From Methanocorpusculum parvum (lineage in GTDB: Archaea > Halobacteriota > Methanomicrobia > Methanomicrobiales > Methanocorpusculaceae), in assembly GCA_015063085.1 (NCBI GenBank), contig SUTD01000004.1, forward strand, positions 24,516 through 88,515: a stretch of 64,000 nucleotides of DNA. Reading direction: 5' to 3'. Below, piece after piece: positions 34,146-42,045 of this stretch. Position 1 is the stretch's first letter. Each line of letters opens with the position of its first letter. A program made the position numbers and the translations under genes. Under the pieces are notes generated by a model that ran no database searches, was not told where the DNA came from, and saw only the letters and a list, made by a program, of their open reading frames with translations.

Positions 34146-35073
34146 ACAAAAGCTCCGTTTCATAGTTCAAAAGGCATGTGAGGTTTGCCACATCAAGGGT
34201 GTTGTGCTCAACAACCGGCCGTAAGATTTCGAGGTTTTTTGACCGCAGATAGTTCTGATAATACGCCGGAACCAGATAGCCTGGAACATCCTCCACGCGG
34301 GAAAATGTCGGGATGTATGCCTCTACGGTTTCTAAGCGGCAGTCGGGAAACTCGTGCCGGAACAGTCTGCGGGTTGGATGCAGAAGATCGATGTGTACTC
34401 CAAACCGTACTTCCCGTTCTCCGTAATATGCGAGACGGTTGTTCAGATACGGGATGTCAAAGCATCTTCCGTTGTAGGAGATAACTGCCGAGTGCTTTTT
34501 GAAATGTTCTCTGGTAAGCATCAAAGCCGGCAGTTCTTCTTCGATATCGCGCAGGAGATACTGGGTTACTTTGACCGAATCCGCTTCAATCTCACCAATT
34601 CCGAAGAGAATTATCGGGGAATGCGCCATTCCGAGTGTTTCTATATCGAAGTAGAGGTGACTGTTCTCATCTCCCATGAGACCTAAGAGCAGCGGCTCAG
34701 AGTTTCGTCTCAGCTCAGCATAGAGGCTGAGGATTTCTTTGACAGTTCCGTTTTCGAGGATGTCTGAAACATCTTCTGCAGCATTCCGGAACCGGGTTCT
34801 TTTGAGATCATGAACCGTTTGTATCCCGTTTCGTTTCAGCTCTGCCTCCCGGATTTTTCCGATTCCGGCAATGAGGGTTAAATCCTCTGCAAGACGCAGA
34901 CGTACCATCTCCTCGTCAACTCCATGACGCGGCATGAGGGGAAAGACTGTCTCCTTTTTCAGACATGTGCCGTCTGCGGTCACCGCTTCTTCTCCGAAGG
35001 AGAATCTCTCAGTGGTTTTTGTATCCTGCATCAGTGATGATGCTGTGACAAATCCGGGATATGCCTCGGTCAT
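34138..35073 (-). CDS. DEDDh-type exonuclease with HhH motif, MrfB-like
   Basis: About 311 residues. A helix-hairpin-helix segment DLTLIAGIGKIREAELKRNGI is followed by an RNase H-like exonuclease domain with YFDIETLG (D-x-E), SYNGRCFDIPYL and VEHNTLDVANL (H and D), the pattern of the RNase_H_2 / YprB family. Bacillus MrfB is the partner of MrfA. ATG 35073 sits one base after the stop of a short leaderless frame (TGAAATG), suggesting coupling. GTG 35190 is the longer alternative and would add 39 residues that I find unconvincing. Adjacent MrfA-like helicase and shared promoter support a repair role. Confidence 0.78.
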   Translation of the reverse strand: MTEAYPGFVTASSLMQDTKTTERFSFGEEAVTADGTCLKKETVFPLMPRHGVDEEMVRLRLAEDLTLIAGIGKIREAELKRNGIQTVHDLKRTRFRNAAEDVSDILENGTVKEILSLYAELRRNSEPLLLGLMGDENSHLYFDIETLGMAHSPIILFGIGEIEADSVKVTQYLLRDIEEELPALMLTREHFKKHSAVISYNGRCFDIPYLNNRLAYYGEREVRFGVHIDLLHPTRRLFRHEFPDCRLETVEAYIPTFSRVEDVPGYLVPAYYQNYLRSKNLEILRPVVEHNTLDVANLTCLLNYETELLYG

Positions 35074-35074
35074 T

Positions 35075-35224
35075 TCAGCAGACGAAATAGTTACTGTCGC
35101 GGGACGCAGTGAACTCACTGTTGTCTGATGCAAACCAGCAGAGTTTGGATAACTGGTTCTTTCTCTGGATGATGGTGTATCCGGCTGCACGTTCTGCGAT
35201 TGAGGTTAATGCGATACTTGTCAT
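35075..35224 (-). CDS. possible leaderless small ORF ahead of the exonuclease gene
   Basis: A 49-codon frame starting ATG ACA AGT. Its A lies about 25 nt downstream of the TATA centre of the shared promoter, where a leaderless transcript should begin. It ends TGA one base before the ATG of the MrfB-like gene. The product (starting MTSIALTSIAERAAGY, ending NYFVC) matches nothing I know, and it overlaps the longer GTG start option for the next gene in another frame. Position is the only evidence; it may be a leader peptide or chance. Confidence 0.35.
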   Translation of the reverse strand: MTSIALTSIAERAAGYTIIQRKNQLSKLCWFASDNSEFTASRDSNYFVC

Positions 35225-35244
35225 ACACAAAAATCAGCATGTGA

Positions 35245-35374
35245 GTATATAAACCCCTGACCGCGCGGTGCGAAAGTGCCCCTTCTCAAAAACATAACGT
35301 CGTTAAGATGGAGTTATGCGGGGTTGTTTTCGAAATCAGACTTTTTTGCAGTCGATTTGGGCACTTTCGCGAAA
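35245..35374 (-). promoter_or_regulatory. shared promoter module, copy 3 (MrfBA-like operon)
   Basis: The 37-bp element at 35245-35281 is identical to those at radA and at 10.55 kb, with TTTATATA at 35253 to 35246 on the minus strand. The inverted partner GGGCACTTTCGCGAAA is at 35359-35374; counted between matching GCAC ends the spacing is 79 bp, the same as at radA. The spacer also shares TCTGATTT and TCGAAA with the radA spacer. The forward sufC gene starts at 35452 with its own promoter region. Confidence 0.8.
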
Positions 35375-35451
35375 TCAATAAAATCCCGGAATTTTCCGTC
35401 TCAAATACACACATTTACAATACTGTACAACCAACTAATATCTGAATTTTC

Positions 35452-36180
35452 ATGCTAGAGATAAATAACCTCCATGTTGAAGTAGGAGGACGGGAAGTTC
35501 TGCATGGTGTATCCCTCACTATTCAGGACGGACAGACCCATGTTCTTCTTGGACCAAACGGTTCTGGAAAGACAACTCTGCTTCGCACAATAATGGGCTT
35601 TGGCTCTTCCAAGGTAACCGAAGGTTCGATTATCTTCAACGGCGTTGACGTGACCTATAAACCGGTTCACGAGCGCGCAAGACTTGGAATGGGTATCATG
35701 TTCCAGCGTCCGCCGACAATCTCCGGACTGAAACTGGGAAAATTCATCAACGCAACAACCAATATCGGAACCGAGGAAATCCCGGCTCTTGCAGAAAAAC
35801 TGCACATGACCAAATTCCTTGAGCGTGATGTCAACGCAGGATTCTCCGGCGGAGAAATCAAGAGAAGCGAAATTTTACAGCTCACCGTTCAGAACCCGAG
35901 CTTTGTCATGCTTGACGAGCCGGAAAGCGGTGTTGATGTTGAAAACATGTCTCTTCTTGGAAACGCAGCAGCAGCCCTTCTTGAAAAGGACATGCACATG
36001 AAGACGCGCACCAAGTCCGGTCTGATTATCACGCACACCGGATACATCTTAGACTACATCGAAGCAGATGTAGGCCACGTCTTAATCGACGGATACATGC
36101 GCTGCAGCGGAAACCCGCGCGAGATTTTAAAGAGCGTAAAAGCATCAGGATATAAGGAGTGTATCGCATGCCAGAAATGA
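35452..36180 (+). CDS. sufC: Fe-S cluster assembly ATPase SufC
   Basis: A 242-residue ABC-type ATPase without membrane partner. Walker A is GPNGSGKT, the signature FSGGEIKR and Walker B FVMLDEPESGVD, with the SufC-type PESGVD after the D-loop. It works with SufB as the scaffold complex for Fe-S clusters. In methanogens only SufBC is usually kept, as seen here. sufB starts within its end (overlap of 13 bp) after an AAGGAG site. Confidence 0.93.
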   Translation: MLEINNLHVEVGGREVLHGVSLTIQDGQTHVLLGPNGSGKTTLLRTIMGFGSSKVTEGSIIFNGVDVTYKPVHERARLGMGIMFQRPPTISGLKLGKFINATTNIGTEEIPALAEKLHMTKFLERDVNAGFSGGEIKRSEILQLTVQNPSFVMLDEPESGVDVENMSLLGNAAAALLEKDMHMKTRTKSGLIITHTGYILDYIEADVGHVLIDGYMRCSGNPREILKSVKASGYKECIACQK

Positions 36181-37280
36181 AGGGATTTGACGAAATCAGC
36201 GCAGAGGACAAGGAACGCCTCACCTTAACCGGAATCAACACCGAAAACATGGAAGGACGTTCCGGCAGTTTCCTTCTTGTCAACGACCACGTATACCACG
36301 CAGGCTCTGCTGCAGAAGGCATTGAGACCTTAATGATTGAGGCAGCTCTTGAAAAGTATGAGTGGCTCAAGGACTACTTCTGGAACATTGTCCCGGCTGA
36401 CAAAGATGAGTACACCAAATACGTTGCCGAGCGCCCGCAGAGAGGATACGTTATCATCGCCCACAAGGGAGCAAAAGCAACCTTCCCGCTCCAGAGCTGT
36501 ATGTTCCTTCAGGGAGACACTATCCAGTGTGTCCACAACATTGTAATCGCAGAAGAAGGCTCTGAGATTCACTTAATCGCAGGATGTGCTTCCTCGATGG
36601 ACACCAAGGTCGGCGCACACTACGGTGTCAACGAGATTTATGTTGGAAAGAACGCAAAAGTCACCTCCACCATGATTCACACCTGGGGAGAAGAGGTTGA
36701 GGTCTTCCCGCGTACCTGTACTGTAGTCGAGGAAGGCGGAACGTTCCTTTCCAACTATGTCTGCATGAAACCGACCAAGATGGTCCAGATGTACCCGACA
36801 GCCTACCTCAAAGGCGAAGGGGCTGTTGCCCGCTTCTCCGGAGTTGTTGTCGCTGGAACCGGCTCGTATGTTGATACCGGATCGCGCGCAGTATTACAGG
36901 CACCAAACACCAGTGCAGAACTGGTAACCCGCGCAATCACCAATGGCGGAACGATTATTTCCCGAGGTGCGGTTGTTGCTGAGTGCCCGAAGACCAAAGG
37001 TCACATCGAGTGCCGCGGTTTAATCTTAAAGGACGGCATCATGCATGCAATCCCGGAGATTGAAGGTCACGTTGTTGATGTCGAGCTTTCCCACGAAGCA
37101 GCAGTCGGAAAGATTGCCCGTGATGAAATCGAGTACTTAATGGCTCGCGGTCTCTCAGAGGAGGAGGCCACTGCAACCATTATCCGCGGATTCCTTGACA
37201 TCAAGATTGAGGGACTTCCGCCGGCACTGCAGAAGCAGATTGACGCAGCAATTGACTCTGCCGATAACGAAGGCTACTGA
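36168..37280 (+). CDS. sufB: Fe-S cluster assembly protein SufB (SufB/SufD family)
   Basis: A 370-residue beta-helix scaffold protein. The C-terminal core shows the SufB/D pattern (GSYVDTGSRAVLQAPNTSAELV, GTIISRGAVVAECPKTKGHIECRGLIL and a final SHEAAVGKI with the family's E...GKI). I start at ATG 36168, spaced 10 bp from AAGGAG at 36152-36157, not at the GTG at 36159. It partners with SufC to build and transfer Fe-S clusters, needed for the many ferredoxin-type enzymes of a methanogen. Confidence 0.93.
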   Translation: MPEMKGFDEISAEDKERLTLTGINTENMEGRSGSFLLVNDHVYHAGSAAEGIETLMIEAALEKYEWLKDYFWNIVPADKDEYTKYVAERPQRGYVIIAHKGAKATFPLQSCMFLQGDTIQCVHNIVIAEEGSEIHLIAGCASSMDTKVGAHYGVNEIYVGKNAKVTSTMIHTWGEEVEVFPRTCTVVEEGGTFLSNYVCMKPTKMVQMYPTAYLKGEGAVARFSGVVVAGTGSYVDTGSRAVLQAPNTSAELVTRAITNGGTIISRGAVVAECPKTKGHIECRGLILKDGIMHAIPEIEGHVVDVELSHEAAVGKIARDEIEYLMARGLSEEEATATIIRGFLDIKIEGLPPALQKQIDAAIDSADNEGY

Positions 37281-37811
37281 ATGAAGATTTACGATGTGTC
37301 ATCTCCTCTCTATGAGGGGATGCCGGTCTATCCGGGTGACCCAAAGTTCGAGCGCGAAGAGATTCCTGCAGGAGATGCGGTAATCTCAAAGCTTTCGCTT
37401 TCCACACACACAGGCACACACATCGACGCTCCGTCTCATTATATCAGCGGAGCATCAGGGATTGATGCTGTCCCTCTTGAGCAGCTTATCTGCCGGGTAG
37501 AGGTCACTGAGTTTCCGGAGTTTTCCGGAGACGTCCCTGCTGTTTTTTTTAAACACGCACAAGAATTTTCGATAGAACTTGCAAAGCGTCTCTGCAGTTC
37601 TGGAATCACTGCTGTCGGATGTGATTCGGATTCGGTTGGAGACACTGCGGTTCATAAAATGCTTCTTGAAAATAACATTGCAATCATCGAAAATCTTTGT
37701 CTGGAGTCTGTCCCCTGCAAAGAATTTTTGATGGCTGCTCTTCCTTTGAGGATAGTTTCAGCAGACGCAGCCCCGGCACGGGTTGTTCTGCTTGATGAGG
37801 TGATGATATGA
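37281..37811 (+). CDS. cyclase family protein (kynurenine formamidase-like)
   Basis: A 176-residue metal-dependent hydrolase of the cyclase family. The core motif HTGTHIDAPSHY (about 42-53) carries the two histidines and aspartate that bind metal. YPGDP at 17-21 is typical. Bacterial KynB members cleave N-formylkynurenine; in an archaeon without visible kynurenine genes the substrate is unknown. It follows sufB with no gap and overlaps the next gene by 4 bp. Confidence 0.85.
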   Translation: MKIYDVSSPLYEGMPVYPGDPKFEREEIPAGDAVISKLSLSTHTGTHIDAPSHYISGASGIDAVPLEQLICRVEVTEFPEFSGDVPAVFFKHAQEFSIELAKRLCSSGITAVGCDSDSVGDTAVHKMLLENNIAIIENLCLESVPCKEFLMAALPLRIVSADAAPARVVLLDEVMI

Positions 37812-38398
37812 TTTTACATGATGCTGTTGTAAAGCTCCGCGAAGCAGGAGAGGATATGGGAACTGAAGACGGAGATCTGATGTATCAGTATCTTCCAGAT
37901 AACCATGTCTGCCAGTTTTCCCGCGGAAAATGTATGGGCTGTGAGTTTGGCGGAAGAATCTCCGAGGTGTCAACCCCTGAGCCGTTTTCCGCATGCATGC
38001 GCCTTGAAAATATCTACGGTGCTCCGCTCAAGTCTCCAAAGACCAGAGCCGCTGCGCTTGGTGCACTGAGTGCTGCTGCAGGCTTTCTGATGCTGAACAG
38101 AAAAACAGGCCCGTGTAATTCGGTGTACTTTGAAGACTGTCGTGCAGAGCTTATTGAGTTCTGTTCCGGAAAGGCAGTCTACATCATCGGAGAGGACATC
38201 GCAGGAATTGCCCAGACATTAATGCCTGAGGAAGCCGAGCTTGTTCTGATTAACGGAGAAGCATTCTTCGAGGATTCCCAACTCGAAGAGATTGAAGAGG
38301 TGTTGGCTCTTGGAAAAGAGGTTATGCTGATTGGGCAGAACTGTCACGGTCTCTCGGCTTTGATGCATCTTCCCCTCTGGTGCCCGTACGGCGTCTGA
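37808..38398 (+). CDS. unknown protein with Cys motif
   Basis: A 196-residue protein of unassigned family. The first third contains CQFSRGKCMGCEFGG (three Cys within 11 residues), which could bind metal or a cluster. The C-terminal two thirds look like a Rossmann-type fold (KAVYIIGEDIAGIAQTLM and EAELVLINGEAFFEDSQ). It overlaps the cyclase gene by 4 bp (ATGA), so it belongs to the same transcript as sufCB. That context makes a metal or redox role conceivable, but nothing stronger. Confidence 0.55.
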   Translation: MILHDAVVKLREAGEDMGTEDGDLMYQYLPDNHVCQFSRGKCMGCEFGGRISEVSTPEPFSACMRLENIYGAPLKSPKTRAAALGALSAAAGFLMLNRKTGPCNSVYFEDCRAELIEFCSGKAVYIIGEDIAGIAQTLMPEEAELVLINGEAFFEDSQLEEIEEVLALGKEVMLIGQNCHGLSALMHLPLWCPYGV

Positions 38399-38464
38399 AT
38401 CCTCATTTTTTCTCATTCAGAGAGCAGTGTGTTTATATTATAGTACAGCTAAAATAACCACATT

Positions 38465-39721
38465 ATGCTCTTTGGTTCATCAGGGATTCGAAAGCTTTTC
38501 TCCCAGGAGCTTTTGTCCTTAGGCCCTCTTGTCGGAGCGGCAGTGGCTGTCGATGCAAAACGCGTAGTTCTTGCAACAGACGCCAGAACAAGCCGCAGCA
38601 CGCTGTCTGACGCGATTCTCTCCGGTCTCATCTCCGGCGGCGCTGAGGTTTTCTTTGGCGGAATTGCTCCAACCCCGTCCGTTGCTCTCGCTGCAGGGAA
38701 TGCTGATGCAGGAGTTATGATTACTGCATCCCACAACCCGGAAAACTACAACGGATACAAACTGTTCCGCAAAGACGGTTCATCCTACACTGTTGCACAG
38801 CAGGAAGAGATTGAAAGACGGGTGGCCGCGCCGGTCTATGCTGCTTGGGACAAACAGGGCACAGTGTCCCAAGCTGATATCATCACCCCGCACAAAGAAA
38901 AAATCCTTGCTGAGATTTCTGTCCCGGAAAATATGACTGTGGTCGTAGACTGCGGAAACGGTGCAGGCGGACAGATAACGCCGGATGTCATTGGAGCAGG
39001 AGGGGCAACAGTAATCCCGGTAAACTGTGATCCTTCCGGAAAGTTTGCACGGCCGTCTGAGCCTCTGGAGAAAAACCTCCTCCACATACCAGAGCTCATC
39101 AGAAAAACCCATGCATCCTGTGCCGTCGTAAACGACGGAGATGCGGACCGCATGATGGCGTTTGACAACCGTGGACGATACGTTGACGGAGATCAGCTCT
39201 TAGCTCTCTTTGCAAAATATCTTGACGCAAAGCAGGTCGTAACAACCGTTGACGCTTCGATGTCTATCGAGGAAGTGGCAGAAGTCCGCAGGACGCCGGT
39301 TGGCGACAGCTTTGTCTCCGAAGAGCTTCTCTCATGGGGAACATTTGGCGGAGAGCCGTCTGGAAGCTGGATTTTCCCAGACCACTCGCTTTGTCCTGAC
39401 GGACCGTACGCAGCAGCCCTCTTTGCGGAGATTTCTTCCGAATGGAATGTGGCAGAAGAGCTTGACGCACTTCCAAAATACCCGATTCTTCGCGATGCGG
39501 TTATGACACCTAACGGAAAGGAGATTATGGGAATTCTTGGAGCGGAGATTCCAACAGACGGAATCCGTGTTGCAGATGAAAACGGCTGGTACTTAATCCG
39601 TGCCAGCGGAACCGAACCAAAGGTCAGATGTACGGCAGAAGGCAGAACCAAAGAGGATGCAAAACGTATGCTTGAAGCCGGAATGTCTGCGCTGAAAAAA
39701 GCAGAACAGGAGGTCAAATAA
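38465..39721 (+). CDS. glmM: phosphoglucosamine/phosphomannomutase
   Basis: A 418-residue alpha-D-phosphohexomutase. The phosphoserine motif is TASHNPENYNGYK, the magnesium loop NDGDADRMM, the sugar loop GGEPSG and the phosphate loop RASGTEPKVR. The four domains are in normal order. The next genes, two nucleotidyltransferases and GlmS, indicate that it interconverts GlcN-6-P and GlcN-1-P (GlmM) for UDP-GlcNAc. Phosphomannomutase activity is possible too. The stop codon overlaps the next ATG (TAATG). Confidence 0.88.
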   Translation: MLFGSSGIRKLFSQELLSLGPLVGAAVAVDAKRVVLATDARTSRSTLSDAILSGLISGGAEVFFGGIAPTPSVALAAGNADAGVMITASHNPENYNGYKLFRKDGSSYTVAQQEEIERRVAAPVYAAWDKQGTVSQADIITPHKEKILAEISVPENMTVVVDCGNGAGGQITPDVIGAGGATVIPVNCDPSGKFARPSEPLEKNLLHIPELIRKTHASCAVVNDGDADRMMAFDNRGRYVDGDQLLALFAKYLDAKQVVTTVDASMSIEEVAEVRRTPVGDSFVSEELLSWGTFGGEPSGSWIFPDHSLCPDGPYAAALFAEISSEWNVAEELDALPKYPILRDAVMTPNGKEIMGILGAEIPTDGIRVADENGWYLIRASGTEPKVRCTAEGRTKEDAKRMLEAGMSALKKAEQEVK

Positions 39722-40920
39722 TGCAGTGTGTAATTCTTGCAGCAGGAGAAGGCTCGCGCATGCGGCCTTTAACAACATCGCGCCCGAAGGTCATGCTTCC
39801 GCTTGCCGGAAAGCCGAGCCTGGATCATTTAATCCGCAATGTCAAAGGGGCGGGAATTACCGACATCATCATTGTTGTCGGCTATAAGGAAGAAGCAATC
39901 CGTGAATATTTTGGAGACGGCAGTGACTTTGGTGTTACCATCTCCTATGTTGTCCAGAGAAAACAGCTGGGAACAGCAGACGCCCTTCGAACCGCTGAAC
40001 CGTTTGTAACAGACACCTTCCTGATGTTAAACGGAGACATGGTGGTAACCGTTGACGATCTGAAGAAAATCTGCGAAACAGAATATCCGGTAATGGCAGT
40101 ATCGACCACATCGCATCCGCAGGACTTCGGAGTTGTAACCCTTAACGGAGACAAAATCGCAAGTCTTGAGGAAAAGTCTCTCGAGCCAAAATCCAACATC
40201 ATCAACGCAGGTGCATACCTGTTTGGAACCGAGATTTTTGCTATACTTCGGAAAGTCTCCCCTTCGTCCCGCGGAGAGTATGAGCTGACTGATGCCTTAA
40301 TGGATTATATCGCAGAAAACCGCCTGACCGCACATCAGCTCGCTCTCTGGATGGATGTTGGATACCCGTGGGATATGCTTACTGCAAATGAGTACATCCT
40401 CTCCTTCGTAGAGGACACGCGGCTTGGCATAATCGAGGAAAATGTTGTCATCCGCGGACCGGTCTACTTCGCAAAAGGCACGGTCATTAAATCCGGAACA
40501 TACATTGAAGGGCCTGTTATCATCGGAGAAAATACAACCGTTGGTCCAAATGCCTATCTCAGACCGGGAACAACCGTTGGCCGTGACTGTCACATAGGAC
40601 ACGCTGTGGAAATCAAGAACTCGATTATCTTCGATAAGACCAAGGTTCCGCATTACAACTACATCGGAGACAGTGTAATTGGAAGCGGATGCAACTTTGG
40701 AGCAGGAACAAAAATCGCCAATCTCCGCCATGATCACGGAATCGTGAAGGTTGCAGGCATCTCTACCGGGCGCAAGAAGTTTGGAGCGGTTATTGGAGAC
40801 AATGTTCTCTTTGGAATCAACTGTTCGGTCAACACCGGTTCTTCGATTGGAAGCGGATGTAAGATTGCGCCAAACACACTGGTTACCGGAAAGCTCGACA
40901 ACGACACGGTGGTGAAGTGA
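39721..40920 (+). CDS. bifunctional sugar-1-phosphate nucleotidylyltransferase/acetyltransferase (GlmU-like)
   Basis: A 399-residue protein. The N-terminal nucleotidyltransferase domain has LAAGEGSRMRPLTTSRPKVMLP and LMLNGDMVV. The C-terminal half is a left-handed beta-helix of hexapeptide repeats (VVIRGPVYFAKGTVI, IIGENTTVGP) with the acetyltransferase loop PHYNYIGDSVIGSGCNFGAGT. This matches archaeal GlmU-type enzymes of the MJ1101/ST0452 class, which acetylate GlcN-1-P and make UDP-GlcNAc. It is in an operon with glmM and glmS. Confidence 0.9.
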   Translation: MQCVILAAGEGSRMRPLTTSRPKVMLPLAGKPSLDHLIRNVKGAGITDIIIVVGYKEEAIREYFGDGSDFGVTISYVVQRKQLGTADALRTAEPFVTDTFLMLNGDMVVTVDDLKKICETEYPVMAVSTTSHPQDFGVVTLNGDKIASLEEKSLEPKSNIINAGAYLFGTEIFAILRKVSPSSRGEYELTDALMDYIAENRLTAHQLALWMDVGYPWDMLTANEYILSFVEDTRLGIIEENVVIRGPVYFAKGTVIKSGTYIEGPVIIGENTTVGPNAYLRPGTTVGRDCHIGHAVEIKNSIIFDKTKVPHYNYIGDSVIGSGCNFGAGTKIANLRHDHGIVKVAGISTGRKKFGAVIGDNVLFGINCSVNTGSSIGSGCKIAPNTLVTGKLDNDTVVK

Positions 40921-42044
40921 TGAGCGTTCAGGCAGTTGTTTTAGCAGCAGGTGAAGGCATGCGTCTTCGACCTCTCACCAAGAATCGTCCAAAGGTTCTT
41001 CTTCCGGCAGGAAACCGCCCAATCTTAGAGCATGTCTTAGACGCGGTTGTTGGAGCTGGAATCCGGGACATCACTGTTGTTGTCGGCTACAAAAAGGAGC
41101 AGGTCTTAAAGTTCTTAAACACCTATCCGGTTCCGGTCAAAACGGTTGTGCAGAACAAACAGCTTGGAACATTCCATGCGGTATCCTGCGCAAAGGCCGA
41201 GGTCACAGCAGACCGTCTTCTGATTATCCCGGGGGACAATTACATAAATGCGCAGTCTATCCGAGCGCTTCTTCGGGAAAGAAACGGTGCTCTTGTCGCT
41301 GCGCACAAACGTCCGTGGGATTACGGAGTAATTACGCAGAAGGAAGGAGTTCTTTGTTCCACTAACACGCATGCCCTCGACGCTCCGGCAGGCTCTCTGG
41401 TGGAGACTGGCGCCTATGTCTTAGAGAAAAAACTCTATGAGGCATTCTTTGCGCTTGAAGAGCCGGATACGGTTGTAAATGAGATTAGTTATGAAGAACA
41501 TGCTGTCAGAGTTGTCGAAGCACGGGACTGGTATGATGCTGACTGCTTTGTGGATTTACTTGAACTGAACCGGTATCTGTTAAAGAAACAGACATCGCTT
41601 CTTCGCGGATCTATTGACCAGCGGGCAACAATCCGCGGTCATGTTGTTCTCGGGAAAAATGTAACCGTTGGTCCCGGTACTGTAATCAACGGTCCGGCAA
41701 TAATCGGAGATGATTGTGTGATTCACCCCAATGTCTGTATTGAGGCGGGGACTTCGCTTGGAACAGGGGTTGAGGTTGAACCGTTTACCTATCTCAAAAA
41801 CAGCATTGTCATGAGCAGCACGGTGATTGGCGCGCAGTCACGGATTGTTGACTCGGTTGTCGGCGAGGGCTGTTCCTTAGAACAGGTTGGTACTGCATCC
41901 TATGGTTTCGGGGCAGTAATCGGAGACAGGACAACCATTGGGGCTTTTACCCGTCTTCGCGGTGCGATTATCGGAAACAATGTGGAAATTGACGGCGGAC
42001 GGCTGATTGAAACAGAAATTCCGAATGACACGCGGGTGATGTGA
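40920..42044 (+). CDS. second GlmU-like nucleotidylyltransferase
   Basis: A 374-residue paralogue of the preceding protein, with the same domain order: LAAGEGMRLRPLTKNRPKVLLP at the N terminus and hexapeptide repeats (VVLGKNVTVGPGTVI) at the end. It lacks the PHYNYIGD acetyltransferase loop of its neighbour, so it may only transfer nucleotides or act on another sugar. The ATG at 40920 overlaps the upstream stop (TGATG). The gene pair probably arose by duplication. Confidence 0.82.
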   Translation: MSVQAVVLAAGEGMRLRPLTKNRPKVLLPAGNRPILEHVLDAVVGAGIRDITVVVGYKKEQVLKFLNTYPVPVKTVVQNKQLGTFHAVSCAKAEVTADRLLIIPGDNYINAQSIRALLRERNGALVAAHKRPWDYGVITQKEGVLCSTNTHALDAPAGSLVETGAYVLEKKLYEAFFALEEPDTVVNEISYEEHAVRVVEARDWYDADCFVDLLELNRYLLKKQTSLLRGSIDQRATIRGHVVLGKNVTVGPGTVINGPAIIGDDCVIHPNVCIEAGTSLGTGVEVEPFTYLKNSIVMSSTVIGAQSRIVDSVVGEGCSLEQVGTASYGFGAVIGDRTTIGAFTRLRGAIIGNNVEIDGGRLIETEIPNDTRVM

Positions 42045-42045
42045 G

